Shown here: positions 26,950 to 35,586 of the stretch, one piece after another
Layout: each line of letters begins with the position of its first letter
Numbering within the stretch: the stretch's first letter is position 1
Origin: Planctomycetota bacterium
GTDB taxonomy: Bacteria; Planctomycetota; Planctomycetia; Gemmatales; Gemmataceae
NCBI GenBank assembly: GCA_009920765.1
Contig: RFZJ01000029.1
Coordinates: 1 to 43,080 of the forward strand
Direction: 5' to 3'
DNA: 43,080 bases
Position numbers and translations under genes: made by a program
The notes under the pieces: generated by a model
Told to the model about the DNA's origin: nothing
Seen by the model: the letters and a program-made list of their open reading frames with translations, nothing else
The model's database searches: none

Positions 26950-27846
26950 ATGAATTACCGCATAATCATCATTTTTGGAAGTTTGTTTTTATTTGCTGGT
27001 TGTAATCATCAATCTCAGCGTCCAAGCACAGGCAGTTTCAAGGTGTTCGGGACTCTTCGCAGCCCAAAAAATCTCTATGATAGTCCTCCAACTGCACTTC
27101 CTGTTTATACACCTGCCCCAACTGGACTAGTGCCAGCACAGGCAGATCCTTTACCACAATACAATCCGCCCCCAAGTATCCCGATCCCAAACCCATCCCC
27201 TGCTTTAAACGTAATTCCAAACGGAACTATTTCACAAAAAATAAAAACACCCCAGAATTTTGGCTCGATTAAACTTCTTCCTCCAGAAACCGCTACCCAT
27301 GAAACATTAAAACCAACTGAAGAAAAACCACCCGAATCAAAAGAACCCCCAATATCAAAAAATGAAGGAGTGTCAAAAAACCTAATTGGTAAAAACCAGC
27401 CTCTAGATATTCCAGGTTATTCATTAATAAATAATTCAATTGCAATCGGCTTGTTACCTTATCCCGATGGCATCGACTGGCTAGTTAAAGAAAAATTTAA
27501 ATCTGCTTTATTCATTCACTCATCAACACAGGAAACAAAAGCCATTACTTCATTATTTGAAAAACGAGGAATGAAATTAAATTTATTACAACTGGAAGAA
27601 TCAAATATAAGTGCAGAAAGATTTAATATTGAAATTTCAAAACTTCAAAATTCAACGCAACAACCAATTTATGTTTTCGATCTTGACGGTTCAATTGCAG
27701 CATCATTTTGGTTTGTGTATTTTCAAAAAACAACATTAAAATCTGAAGACGAGACATTAAGCACACTACTAAAACTAGGAATGAATCCAAACAAATCAGA
27801 ACAAAGCAAAAGCATATTCAAGGCCGCCAAAAAACTGGTGTGGTAA
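26950..27846 (+). CDS. Proline-rich lipoprotein with degenerate tyrosine-phosphatase-like domain
   Basis: A 298-residue predicted lipoprotein. The signal peptide ends in the lipobox LFAGC with the modified Cys18, and AGGGAG lies about six bases upstream of the ATG; a TTG-type start further upstream (26905) is rejected. Residues ~25-130 are rich in Pro, Ser, Lys and Glu, with no globular pattern. Residues ~155-285 look like the DSP/beta-lactamase-hydrolase-like phosphatase fold: IAIGLLPYPDGIDWLV, KSALFIHSS and QQPIYVFDLDGSIAASFW. In that alignment the CX5R signature becomes DLDGSIA, so Cys and Arg are lost. This assignment is inferred from pattern alone. Its stop is followed by the ATG of the PLP enzyme after two bases, so the two are probably one transcript. 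Confidence 0.65.
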   Translation: MNYRIIIIFGSLFLFAGCNHQSQRPSTGSFKVFGTLRSPKNLYDSPPTALPVYTPAPTGLVPAQADPLPQYNPPPSIPIPNPSPALNVIPNGTISQKIKTPQNFGSIKLLPPETATHETLKPTEEKPPESKEPPISKNEGVSKNLIGKNQPLDIPGYSLINNSIAIGLLPYPDGIDWLVKEKFKSALFIHSSTQETKAITSLFEKRGMKLNLLQLEESNISAERFNIEISKLQNSTQQPIYVFDLDGSIAASFWFVYFQKTTLKSEDETLSTLLKLGMNPNKSEQSKSIFKAAKKLVW

Positions 27847-27848
27847 TC

Positions 27849-28988
27849 ATGCTTAAAAAATCCAAAACCCTGGTTTCATCAATATATCCTGGGTCAGTTT
27901 ACAAATTTGGGGACCTTGATGAGTATGAAGAAGCCATACTTAATCCAAGTGAAGAATTTATTTACGCAAGAGATGGACACCCAAATGCCACAATTACATC
28001 AAACGAAATCACAAAATTGCACGCTGCAGATTGGGGAATAGTAACAGGAAGTGGAATGGGTGCTATTTCAGCAGTTTTCTTAGGCATACTTTCATCGGGC
28101 ACTAGGATAGTTGCAGGAAAAAGGCTCTATGGAAGAACACTAAAAATTTTAGAAAAAGATTTTTCTCGATTTGGTGTTAAATGCGATATCGTTGATGAAT
28201 GCAACTTGGATGAACTTTCAACAGCATTATCAACACCTGCATCAATTCTTTTCATTGAAACCATTACTAACCCAACTTTACGCGTACCCAATCTTAAAGA
28301 AATAAGTTTACTTACAAACAAAAACAAAACACTTTTAGTAGTTGACAATACTTTTGCAACACCACTACTTTGCAAACCATTGAAACTTGGTGCAGACATC
28401 GTTATTGAAAGTCTGACAAAAATCATGTGTGGGCATAGTGATGTAACAATGGGGTTTGTAGGCGGAAAACAAGGTACACAAGAAAACATTATCAAAGCCG
28501 TAAAAGACATAGGTTTTCATGCAAGTCCATTTGATTGCTGGTTAATTTCTCGAAGTTTGGAAACATTGGAATTAAGGTTAAATCAAAGCTGTAAAAATGC
28601 TTTTGAACTCGCAAACTGGTTGAAATCAAACCATGGCCATGTTCGGGTTGACTTTCCAGGTTTAGAAAATCATCAAGATTTTGAAATCGCTAAAAAGCAA
28701 TTTGGAAAATTACCAGGGCATTTAATTGCTGTTGATATTCCAAAAGGCAGGGAAGGTGTAAATATATTTTTGAAAACTGCAAAAGAAATACCATTTTGCC
28801 CAAGTCTTGGCCACTCCTCTACAAGTGTAAGTCACTCCTGGAGCACATCTCACCGCCAATTAAACTCTGAACAGAAACTTAAACTAAAAATCACCGAAGG
28901 GCTTCTTAGAGTTTCAGTTGGTCATGAACCCATCGAGCAAATCATAAGTTCTTTTGATAAAGGTTTAAAAGCCGCAGAAGCCATCTAA
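27849..28988 (+). CDS. Cys/Met-metabolism PLP-dependent enzyme (cystathionine gamma-synthase / gamma-lyase family)
   Basis: A fold-type I PLP enzyme of ~379 residues. The catalytic Lys is in ESLTKIMCGHSDVTMG, the PLP phosphate site in TGSGMGAISAVF, the Asp that holds the pyridine ring in LLVVDNTFATPLL, and the C-terminal domain carries SLGHSSTSVSHSW and GLLRVSVGHEP. The family performs gamma- or beta-elimination/replacement on cystathionine, homocysteine, methionine or O-acylhomoserine; which reaction cannot be decided by eye. The ATG at 27849 is preferred over the overlapping GTG at 27840. The last four bases overlap the opposing gene's stop. Confidence 0.9.
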   Translation: MLKKSKTLVSSIYPGSVYKFGDLDEYEEAILNPSEEFIYARDGHPNATITSNEITKLHAADWGIVTGSGMGAISAVFLGILSSGTRIVAGKRLYGRTLKILEKDFSRFGVKCDIVDECNLDELSTALSTPASILFIETITNPTLRVPNLKEISLLTNKNKTLLVVDNTFATPLLCKPLKLGADIVIESLTKIMCGHSDVTMGFVGGKQGTQENIIKAVKDIGFHASPFDCWLISRSLETLELRLNQSCKNAFELANWLKSNHGHVRVDFPGLENHQDFEIAKKQFGKLPGHLIAVDIPKGREGVNIFLKTAKEIPFCPSLGHSSTSVSHSWSTSHRQLNSEQKLKLKITEGLLRVSVGHEPIEQIISSFDKGLKAAEAI

Positions 28989-30112
28989 TCAGAATGATTC
29001 TTATCTTTATTAGATAGATAAATTTTTGTTATTATATCTGTCAATTCTGGCAATCTGTCCATGAGCCTTCTCAATTTCCGTGGCTTGCATGATTGCTGAG
29101 CATAAAGGGAAAGCAAAGGCATAGCTATGGTTGAATCCACATAAGCAGTTACTGTATCAGGAAGTTGAGATTCATCAACTTTCCCCCATGTCATAGCTTC
29201 CTGGGGTGTTGCGCCACTAAGTCCACCGGTGTCTGGCCTGGCATCTGTAAATTGAATAAAAAAATCATGCCCTTTCTCTTCAAGACCAAGAACCTCTTGA
29301 ATCTGCGGTTCGGTTTGCAGGATAAAATTCTTGGGTGAACCCCCGCCAAAAATTAACACACCGCTTTTACCTTTAGTTTTAGCCTCATATACAATTGCAG
29401 CAGATTGATTAACATCAAGAAGGGGATTAATAGCCAATAGATTTCCCTCAAGCTGCAAGGCTGCAAGATTCATTCCGATAGAACTATCTCCGGGAGAAGA
29501 AGTGAAAACCGGTACTCCCGATCTATACGCAGCAGCAAGAAAACTTTTACCGGTATTTTTCGTCTTTTCTTCGTGAGCAGAAAGATATTTTCCAGCAAGG
29601 TGATGAAATTCAGCAGTACCCATTGTTTTCTGAAAAGCTTCACCTCGACTCAATTGACGAAAGAACAAATCGGTACCAAGCAAATTATCGTAATCAAAAA
29701 CAATATCGTAGATTCGGATTACCTGATTGGCTTTAAGTTGATGATCATCCAAGCCAGGGCGAGATTGATGTAATTCCATTCCGAGTGCAAAATGAGTATC
29801 GTGATAAATATTTGCCCCTGTGCTTACAATCCAATCAATAAAGCCTGCTTCAATCATTGGAACAAGACAAGACATACCCAAACCCGCAGGTGTTAATGCA
29901 CCACTAAGGGTTACTCCTACAACGCAATCAGGCGCAAGCATTTTATCGGAATAAATCCGACACGCTTCCCGGAGTCGACCAGCATTGTAGGACAAAAAAA
30001 TATCATCAATAAGTTTTTTGCAAGAATAAGAATCAACCAAGGCTGGAGGTTCTATTTTTTTTTGACTTATTTTTTTTATAAACTCACTACACATTTTTTT
30101 CTTAATGGCCAT
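28985..30112 (-). CDS. Deoxyhypusine-synthase-family protein (bacterial, possibly homospermidine synthase-like)
   Basis: A 375-residue NAD-dependent protein of the deoxyhypusine synthase family. The conserved blocks are VTLSGALTPAGLGMSCLVPMIEAG near residue 70 (shown in part), STGANIYHDTHFALG, FTSSPGDSSIGMN, IFGGGSPKNFILQ, QFTDARPDTGGLSGA and EAMTWGKV with the active-site Lys311, which forms the imine with the aminobutyl group in this family. Bacteria have no eIF5A, so the archaeal/eukaryotic substrate should be absent; bacterial relatives are thought to act on polyamines, for example making homospermidine. That is family knowledge, not shown here. GAAGG-type ribosome-binding site precedes the ATG. 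It converges on the PLP gene with a 4-base overlap. Confidence 0.85.
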   Translation of the reverse strand: MAIKKKMCSEFIKKISQKKIEPPALVDSYSCKKLIDDIFLSYNAGRLREACRIYSDKMLAPDCVVGVTLSGALTPAGLGMSCLVPMIEAGFIDWIVSTGANIYHDTHFALGMELHQSRPGLDDHQLKANQVIRIYDIVFDYDNLLGTDLFFRQLSRGEAFQKTMGTAEFHHLAGKYLSAHEEKTKNTGKSFLAAAYRSGVPVFTSSPGDSSIGMNLAALQLEGNLLAINPLLDVNQSAAIVYEAKTKGKSGVLIFGGGSPKNFILQTEPQIQEVLGLEEKGHDFFIQFTDARPDTGGLSGATPQEAMTWGKVDESQLPDTVTAYVDSTIAMPLLSLYAQQSCKPRKLRRLMDRLPELTDIITKIYLSNKDKNHSD

Positions 30113-30159
30113 ACCTTCACCTTTTTATTGATAAAAAGCAACCAACTAAACTTGAGATA

Positions 30160-31851
30160 TTAATTCTTAAAATCTTTAGAAAAAGATTCAGCACTTAATG
30201 ATTTCCCTGTTGCATACTTAACCAAATCATTCCAAGGCAAAGATTTTCCGGACGAGAAAATTTTATTTCGCATAAAGTCACCAACTTTCAAATTACCCTC
30301 ATAAATAACCTCAGAAGTCTTTTTCCCAGGATACAACTCCTTGGCAATTGAATGATGGACTTGCGAAGCAAAAAGTTCACCCAACATATAATTATGATAA
30401 TAAACTGGTGCACTAACTATATGTATTTTACTTGCATAATCCGCTGAATTACGTTTTTCTGGCCTAATAATACCCTGATATTTAGTTACCAACTCCCACC
30501 ATAATGAATTTAAATCCTGGTCTGGATTTTCATACATCGCTTTCTCAAAACGAAGCATTACCTGGCACCATCTTGAAAAAATCAACAAACGATGTTTTAG
30601 ATTCTTGGATGCAGCAGCATCAAAACCCTCAGAATCCTCAACTATCAAACCCATAGCTTTCAAGAATGCAGATCGCTTTGTTAATCTTTCAAACATCATT
30701 GCCACACCTTCTGTTGTAAGGATATGACACTCAGACCTTAAAAGATAAGGTAGTGATGCGGGAATATTATTATTGTTAGAACTATAAACGGCATGACCAA
30801 ATTCATGCAAAAGGGTTGATGCCCAATAATCATCTGGCTTCACATTTGCAAGAACCCGTACGTCGCCTGCCCTATCAATATCAGTACAAAAAGCATGGGG
30901 ACTTTTGCCTTTTTTCTCATACAGATCACTGCCAGCAATGACACGATCAATTGGAAGACCAATGCCTTTATAAAATTTCTGGGATAGACCAAGTAAATCG
31001 GCTTTTTTAAAAGGGCCATCTAAATCAAAACCAAAAATGGCAGGAGCCTCTTGAAAAAAAGGATCATGGTAATGCCAAGGTTGCAATTCATTTTTTTTGA
31101 TTTTAAAATTCAAAGCCAATTTAGCATCAATCTCGTCTTTAATTTGCAGAAAGGGTTCACGGGTAAGACCATCAAGTTCATCAAAAATTTGAATTAAGTC
31201 CCGACCATTTTGTTCGTTTAAAAAAAGCTGCATTTCATGATAATTGAAAAATTTTAAATGTTTAGCAATTTGATTTCTGGTAGCAATAAGTTCCTTTAAA
31301 TCTTTGTCAAGGATATTACCCACTTTTTTACCAGCTTCCCAAGCCTCCTTACGAAGATTGGAATCTAGAGAACCCTTTAAAATCGTTCTAATATCATTCT
31401 CGGTGCTTTCTTTTCCTTGAATTACAGGCCTAAACGAATTAAAAGATTGTTCAACTTTATTTGACAAATAAGAAGATTTTTTAAGCAAATCCAAAGGAAC
31501 TTGTTTTTCAAGATAAATTAAAAATAAAACATCAACGCTTCGGGAAAGAACTGGATCTGTTATTTTTGTTTTATTATCTTTAAGCAACTTAATCTCTTGG
31601 AATAGACCGGGGTTAGCCAACGCCTCATCTATTTTGTTTTGTGCTTTTTCTTTTTTTTCAAATGCAGATGAACTTCCGGTTGTATTTGCATCCCACCAGG
31701 CAAGATTAGCAGCAATCTCCAAAGGTTTCATGAGAAGTTCATGTTTTTCAAGAAAACTTTTAGCAGCCATATTCATATTTTGTTCACCACGCACATTGCC
31801 ATTTATAAAAATAATGCCGAAAACAACTGACAAAAAAAGTTTAAAATCCAT
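30160..31851 (-). CDS. Secreted zinc metallopeptidase, M2-like (HEFGH)
   Basis: A 563-residue peptidase with an N-terminal signal peptide (about residues 1-22, ending GNVRG). The zinc motif is HEFGH (His349, Glu350, His353) with a probable third ligand Glu381 in TTEGVAMMFERL. The long helical N-terminal half and the motif YYHNYMLGELFASQVHH are like the angiotensin-converting-enzyme (M2) and thimet-type (M3) clans; the M2 family fits best, but M3 cannot be excluded. It would act outside the cytoplasm on peptides. GAGGGG lies six bases upstream of the ATG. It has the same WD-T element near its N-terminus (AWWDANT) as the M32 carboxypeptidase downstream, in line with a shared fold. Confidence 0.8.
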   Translation of the reverse strand: MDFKLFLSVVFGIIFINGNVRGEQNMNMAAKSFLEKHELLMKPLEIAANLAWWDANTTGSSSAFEKKEKAQNKIDEALANPGLFQEIKLLKDNKTKITDPVLSRSVDVLFLIYLEKQVPLDLLKKSSYLSNKVEQSFNSFRPVIQGKESTENDIRTILKGSLDSNLRKEAWEAGKKVGNILDKDLKELIATRNQIAKHLKFFNYHEMQLFLNEQNGRDLIQIFDELDGLTREPFLQIKDEIDAKLALNFKIKKNELQPWHYHDPFFQEAPAIFGFDLDGPFKKADLLGLSQKFYKGIGLPIDRVIAGSDLYEKKGKSPHAFCTDIDRAGDVRVLANVKPDDYWASTLLHEFGHAVYSSNNNNIPASLPYLLRSECHILTTEGVAMMFERLTKRSAFLKAMGLIVEDSEGFDAAASKNLKHRLLIFSRWCQVMLRFEKAMYENPDQDLNSLWWELVTKYQGIIRPEKRNSADYASKIHIVSAPVYYHNYMLGELFASQVHHSIAKELYPGKKTSEVIYEGNLKVGDFMRNKIFSSGKSLPWNDLVKYATGKSLSAESFSKDFKN

Positions 31852-31946
31852 GACAACCCCTCAGGAAAATTATTTATTTGCTATTCCAGTATGATCTAAA
31901 CATTATTATCCACAAAGAGTTATATGGTAATTTTCCAAAACAAATT

Positions 31947-31967
31947 TGCATATATTAAAAATATGCA
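31947..31967. promoter_or_regulatory. Perfect 7-7-7 dyad upstream of the receiver gene
   Basis: TGCATAT at 31947-31953 and ATATGCA at 31961-31967 are perfect inverted copies around seven bases. It sits 23 bases before the receiver ATG and about 100 bases from the divergent peptidase start, where an operator or -10 region could lie. No protein is known to bind it. Confidence 0.3.
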
Positions 31968-31990
31968 TTTTCGATTTTTAAGAGCACGAT

Positions 31991-32353
31991 ATGGCTGACA
32001 AAAGAAAATCAATTTTGCTTGTCGAAGACGACACTTCGACAAGACTTATAATTCAAAAAGGAATATCTAACTGGGGGTGCAAAATTCTCTCAGTTTCATC
32101 TGGCGAAGAAGCGCTACGTGTAATAAAAATCACAAATCCTGACTTGGCGTTGATTGACATTTCTTTACCAGGAATCGATGGAATCACACTTGCTGAAATC
32201 CTAATCGAAAAAAAAATGACCGCTGTAGTTTTAATGACGGCAGATAAAAACTATACTACAAATACAGTATTGAAACATCATAAGGTCATATGTAAACCAT
32301 TTAATAATGAGGAATTAAAAGCTATTGTAATACAAACGTCATTTATATTTTGA
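31991..32353 (+). CDS. Stand-alone response regulator receiver domain
   Basis: A 120-residue single CheY-like domain without an output domain. The acidic pocket is Glu12, Asp13, Asp14 (VEDD), the phosphoacceptor Asp56 in LALIDISLPGIDG, the conserved Thr83 in LMTA and Lys102 in CKPF. It should therefore be phosphorylatable. There is no histidine kinase in the window, so its partner is unknown. It is transcribed alone, between two minus-strand peptidase genes, and its stop lies ten bases from the M32 stop. Confidence 0.93.
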   Translation: MADKRKSILLVEDDTSTRLIIQKGISNWGCKILSVSSGEEALRVIKITNPDLALIDISLPGIDGITLAEILIEKKMTAVVLMTADKNYTTNTVLKHHKVICKPFNNEELKAIVIQTSFIF

Positions 32354-32363
32354 GCAAATACAT

Positions 32364-33854
32364 TTATGGATTAAATTTCTGAAAGAGATATTGTTCAAAA
32401 TACTTCTTATCCAGCTTTTCGCCTGTTATATTTTCGCATAGTTTTCCCGGGAGAAACCTTTTACCTTGAATATGGATGTTCTTTTTAAGCCATTGGCGTA
32501 ATTCAAATAGAATATCAACATTAAGGGCATTATTGTTCCATCCAATTACTTTTTTGGCTTTCGCAACAAATTGTGCTGCATAAAGGTTTCCCAAAAGATA
32601 TGTTGGGAAATACCCAAAAAGTCCTGCACTCCAGTGAATGTCCTGCAAACACCCCATGGCGTCATTTTTGGGAGTTAAACCTAAGTAGGCCTCCATTTTA
32701 GTATTCCATGCCCCAGGAAGATCCTTAATGGAAAGTTTTTTTGAAAGTAGATCTTTTTCGAGTTCATAACGAAAAACAATGTGGAGATTATAGGTGACTT
32801 CATCAGCATCCACCCTGATAAAACCTGGTTGGACTTGATTAATTGCTTTATGAAAATCCTGTAATGGTATATTGGCTAATTGGGCAGGAAAAAATTTAAC
32901 TGCAAGGGGATAAATAAAACGCCAAAACTCCAAGGATCTTCCAACCTGATTTTCAAGAAGTCGAGATTGAGACTCATGAATTCCAAGAGAAACAGCGGTT
33001 CCGGTGGGTAAACCAAAATGATCTGGATCTAGACCTTGCTCATATAAGCCATGGCCAGCTTCATGCAAAACGCCAAAAAGGCCTGTTGAAAAATCTGCTG
33101 GGTTAAACCTTGTAGTGATCCTGCAATCACCCGGACCGATTCCACAGCAAAATGGGTGGGCAGTCGTGTCAAGCCTACCGGCATTGAAATCAAACCCACA
33201 ATAACCAGCAACAATTTCGCTGAAAATTTTTTGTCTTTGTTCAGGATAGTTTCCCAAAATCACCGACCGTTGATTTTCTTTTGAACATGAATTCAAAACT
33301 TTGATAATCGAATCTTTTAAAGGATAAAAAATGGAATCTAACTCTAGGGAAGTCGCTCCAGGTTCATAATCATCCAATAAGGCATCATAACTTGCATGAC
33401 CATTAGCAAGACATTTGGCTTCCTGCCTTTTAAGATTAATAATTTTCTCAAGCCAAGTTTCAAACAGGGAAAAATTATTTTGTGACCTGGCATCCTGCCA
33501 AGCCTGCTGGGAATAAACCAATGTTTTTGAAAGTTCTTCAACTAGGGAAACTGGAATTTTATTTGCACGGGTAAATACACGAAGCCATTCTCTTAAATTA
33601 ACACAAATGTCAGAATCTGGAGGAAAATTAGAAGATTCTGCTGCAAGCTCATGCAGGGCATCGCCAAGCCAAGAATCAGTAACAAGTTCGTGGTGCAATT
33701 TGGACAAAGCAGTATTTTGAAGTGCGCGAAGATCAGCACCGCCTGCTGGCATCTTCGTTCTTTCATCCCAGCCTAGCAATTCAGCACAAGACTCAATCAC
33801 CCGGGCATTTTTAAAATGCTCTTTTAACTTTAGATATTTTGATTCAAGATCCAT
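32364..33854 (-). CDS. Carboxypeptidase Taq, family M32
   Basis: A 496-residue cytoplasmic metallocarboxypeptidase with broad specificity in the family. The zinc site is HEAGH (His264, Glu265, His268) with Glu294 of IHESQSR; further M32 signatures are GWDERTKMPAGG near the N-terminus, DTTAHPF, TRFN and RVDADEVTYNLHI. There is no signal peptide. ATG at 33854 is preferred over the TTG just before it, because AAGG lies six bases upstream. It follows rho by 14 bases on the same strand, so the two are probably co-transcribed. Confidence 0.96.
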   Translation of the reverse strand: MDLESKYLKLKEHFKNARVIESCAELLGWDERTKMPAGGADLRALQNTALSKLHHELVTDSWLGDALHELAAESSNFPPDSDICVNLREWLRVFTRANKIPVSLVEELSKTLVYSQQAWQDARSQNNFSLFETWLEKIINLKRQEAKCLANGHASYDALLDDYEPGATSLELDSIFYPLKDSIIKVLNSCSKENQRSVILGNYPEQRQKIFSEIVAGYCGFDFNAGRLDTTAHPFCCGIGPGDCRITTRFNPADFSTGLFGVLHEAGHGLYEQGLDPDHFGLPTGTAVSLGIHESQSRLLENQVGRSLEFWRFIYPLAVKFFPAQLANIPLQDFHKAINQVQPGFIRVDADEVTYNLHIVFRYELEKDLLSKKLSIKDLPGAWNTKMEAYLGLTPKNDAMGCLQDIHWSAGLFGYFPTYLLGNLYAAQFVAKAKKVIGWNNNALNVDILFELRQWLKKNIHIQGKRFLPGKLCENITGEKLDKKYFEQYLFQKFNP

Positions 33855-33868
33855 CAAGTACCTTGGCT

Positions 33869-35278
33869 TTAAGCCATGTTCATATTCATAAGAAATTCAG
33901 CATTCGATTTGCATTTCTTAAGCCTAGATACCATTAACTCCATCGCATCAACAGGATGCATATCCGCAAGGACTCTTCGAAGGGCACGAACCCTTTCAAC
34001 TTCATCCGGATGCATAAGTAATTCTTCTTTTCGAGTACCAGATCTGTTAATGTCAATTGCTGGCCATACCCGCTTATCAACCAACCTTCTATCAAGATGA
34101 ACTTCCATGTTACCTGTTCCTTTGAATTCTTCAAAGATAACTTCATCCATCCTAGAACCAGTATCAATCAATGCGGTTGCTAGAATTGTAAGGCTTCCGC
34201 CATTTTCAATATTGCGAGCAGCACCAAAAAACCTTTTCGGCTTCTGCATTGCATTAGAATCAAGGCCACCACTAAGTAATTTACCGCCCGAGGGTGCCTC
34301 GGAATTGTGTGCCCGGGCAAGCCTTGTAATGGAATCCAAAAGAATAATCACATCCCTGCCATCTTCAACCATTCTTTTGGCTTTTTCCATTGCTATTTCG
34401 CTTACATGAACATGATCTGCAGAAGGTTCATCAAAAGTGCTTGCTACAACTTCAGCGTTGGCGCTTGCAACTGAACGAACCATTTCTGTGACTTCCTCAG
34501 GGCGTTCGTCAATAAGAAGAACTATCAAATAAGCTTCAGGATGATTTTGTTTAATTGCTTGGGCAATGCGCATTAAAAGTACAGTTTTTCCTGCTCTAGG
34601 AGGGGATACAATCAAGCCACGCTGCCCTTTACCAATAGGCGTGATAAGATCTACAACCCTGGTTGAAAGTTCCCCGCTTGAAGTTTCAAGGAACAATCTT
34701 TTATTAGGATGAAGGGGAGTAAGGTCTTCAAAAACCACCGGGCGGGCACGCTCATCAGGAGCACGACCTTGTACAAGTTCTACTTGCATCAAGGCAAAAT
34801 TATCCTGGCCTTCAATAGGCAAGCGAATAGGCCCCTCAATCATAAGGCCAGTTCGTAATCCTAACCTGCGTATTTGACTTGGAGAAACATAAATATCTTC
34901 TGGCGAAGCCAGATAATTGTGGGCGGCACTCCGTAGAAACCCATACCCATCAGGCAATACTTCCAAAGTGCCGGAACCTTTGACAGCATTTCCACGCTCA
35001 ATCTGCCTTCGAACCACTGCAACAATTAACTGTACACGGGTCATACCAGTGTGTTCAGCAATACCTTCTTGCTCTGCATGAGCAAAAAGTTTAGGCATTG
35101 AAAGCCTGTATAAATCATCAAGCCTAGTACATGTCTGCACCTTGGGTGCTTGTGGAATTGGATTTGCAGGTTTATTAGATTCATTAGTGCTTGAAGGGGA
35201 AGCTTGTTCTGGAGATTTGCGAACTACTCTTTTCCTGGCTAGATTGCCCATCCCTTCGTCGCCGCGTGCGACGGACAT
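33869..35278 (-). CDS. rho: Transcription termination factor Rho
   Basis: A 469-residue hexameric RNA helicase that ends transcription. Residues ~1-50 are a polar, Ser/Pro/Lys-rich N-terminal extension. The Rho N-terminal helical domain follows (about 52-95), then the cold-shock-like RNA-binding domain with [14 protein letters not shown] (103-116), and the ATPase with Walker A SPPRAGKT (225-232, where APPKAGKT is usual), [10 protein letters not shown] and the arginine-finger region near the C-terminus. AGGAG lies eight bases before the ATG. The 308-base region upstream may contain its leader. Confidence 0.97.
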   Translation of the reverse strand: MSVARGDEGMGNLARKRVVRKSPEQASPSSTNESNKPANPIPQAPKVQTCTRLDDLYRLSMPKLFAHAEQEGIAEHTGMTRVQLIVAVVRRQIERGNAVKGSGTLEVLPDGYGFLRSAAHNYLASPEDIYVSPSQIRRLGLRTGLMIEGPIRLPIEGQDNFALMQVELVQGRAPDERARPVVFEDLTPLHPNKRLFLETSSGELSTRVVDLITPIGKGQRGLIVSPPRAGKTVLLMRIAQAIKQNHPEAYLIVLLIDERPEEVTEMVRSVASANAEVVASTFDEPSADHVHVSEIAMEKAKRMVEDGRDVIILLDSITRLARAHNSEAPSGGKLLSGGLDSNAMQKPKRFFGAARNIENGGSLTILATALIDTGSRMDEVIFEEFKGTGNMEVHLDRRLVDKRVWPAIDINRSGTRKEELLMHPDEVERVRALRRVLADMHPVDAMELMVSRLKKCKSNAEFLMNMNMA

Positions 35279-35586
35279 AATTAATACTCCTAAGTGGACT
35301 TTATATAAATAAAAAGTGATCCATGTTTTAACAAAAAATTAAACCTGGTAGGCCAATAATTAGGTCAGCAAGTACCACTGTGCTTTGATGTTTGGTCAAA
35401 TAACCAATTAAAGTGGTTTATCTTGAACAACGATAAATCGAACAAATTTAGATTATAAAGTTATTTGAAAAAATGCAAGTATATTTCTTAGTCTTTTCTT
35501 TAATCTTACCCCACAATAAGCAATGATCTTTTATATTTTAATAATTATATCTTAGCTTAATAAAACCATAATGGCTTAAAAATAAA
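35279..35586. other. Divergent intergenic region between rho and glgX
   Basis: This AT-rich 308-base stretch holds no gene. The rho ribosome-binding site lies at its left end. A nested imperfect dyad (ACCACT at 35374-35379 with AGTGGT at 35412-35417; inside it TTGGT at 35392-35396 with ACCAA at 35403-35407) is visible and would fall in the rho leader. rho genes are often self-regulated through long leaders, but nothing here proves it. No clear promoter was found for glgX. Confidence 0.5.

Noticed and set aside
28983..29015. ATCTAAT/ATTAGAT inverted repeat at the PLP/DHS convergent junction as a terminator
   Set aside because: The 7-bp stem has a 19-base loop, and the T-run starts seven bases after the stem; too weak to call.
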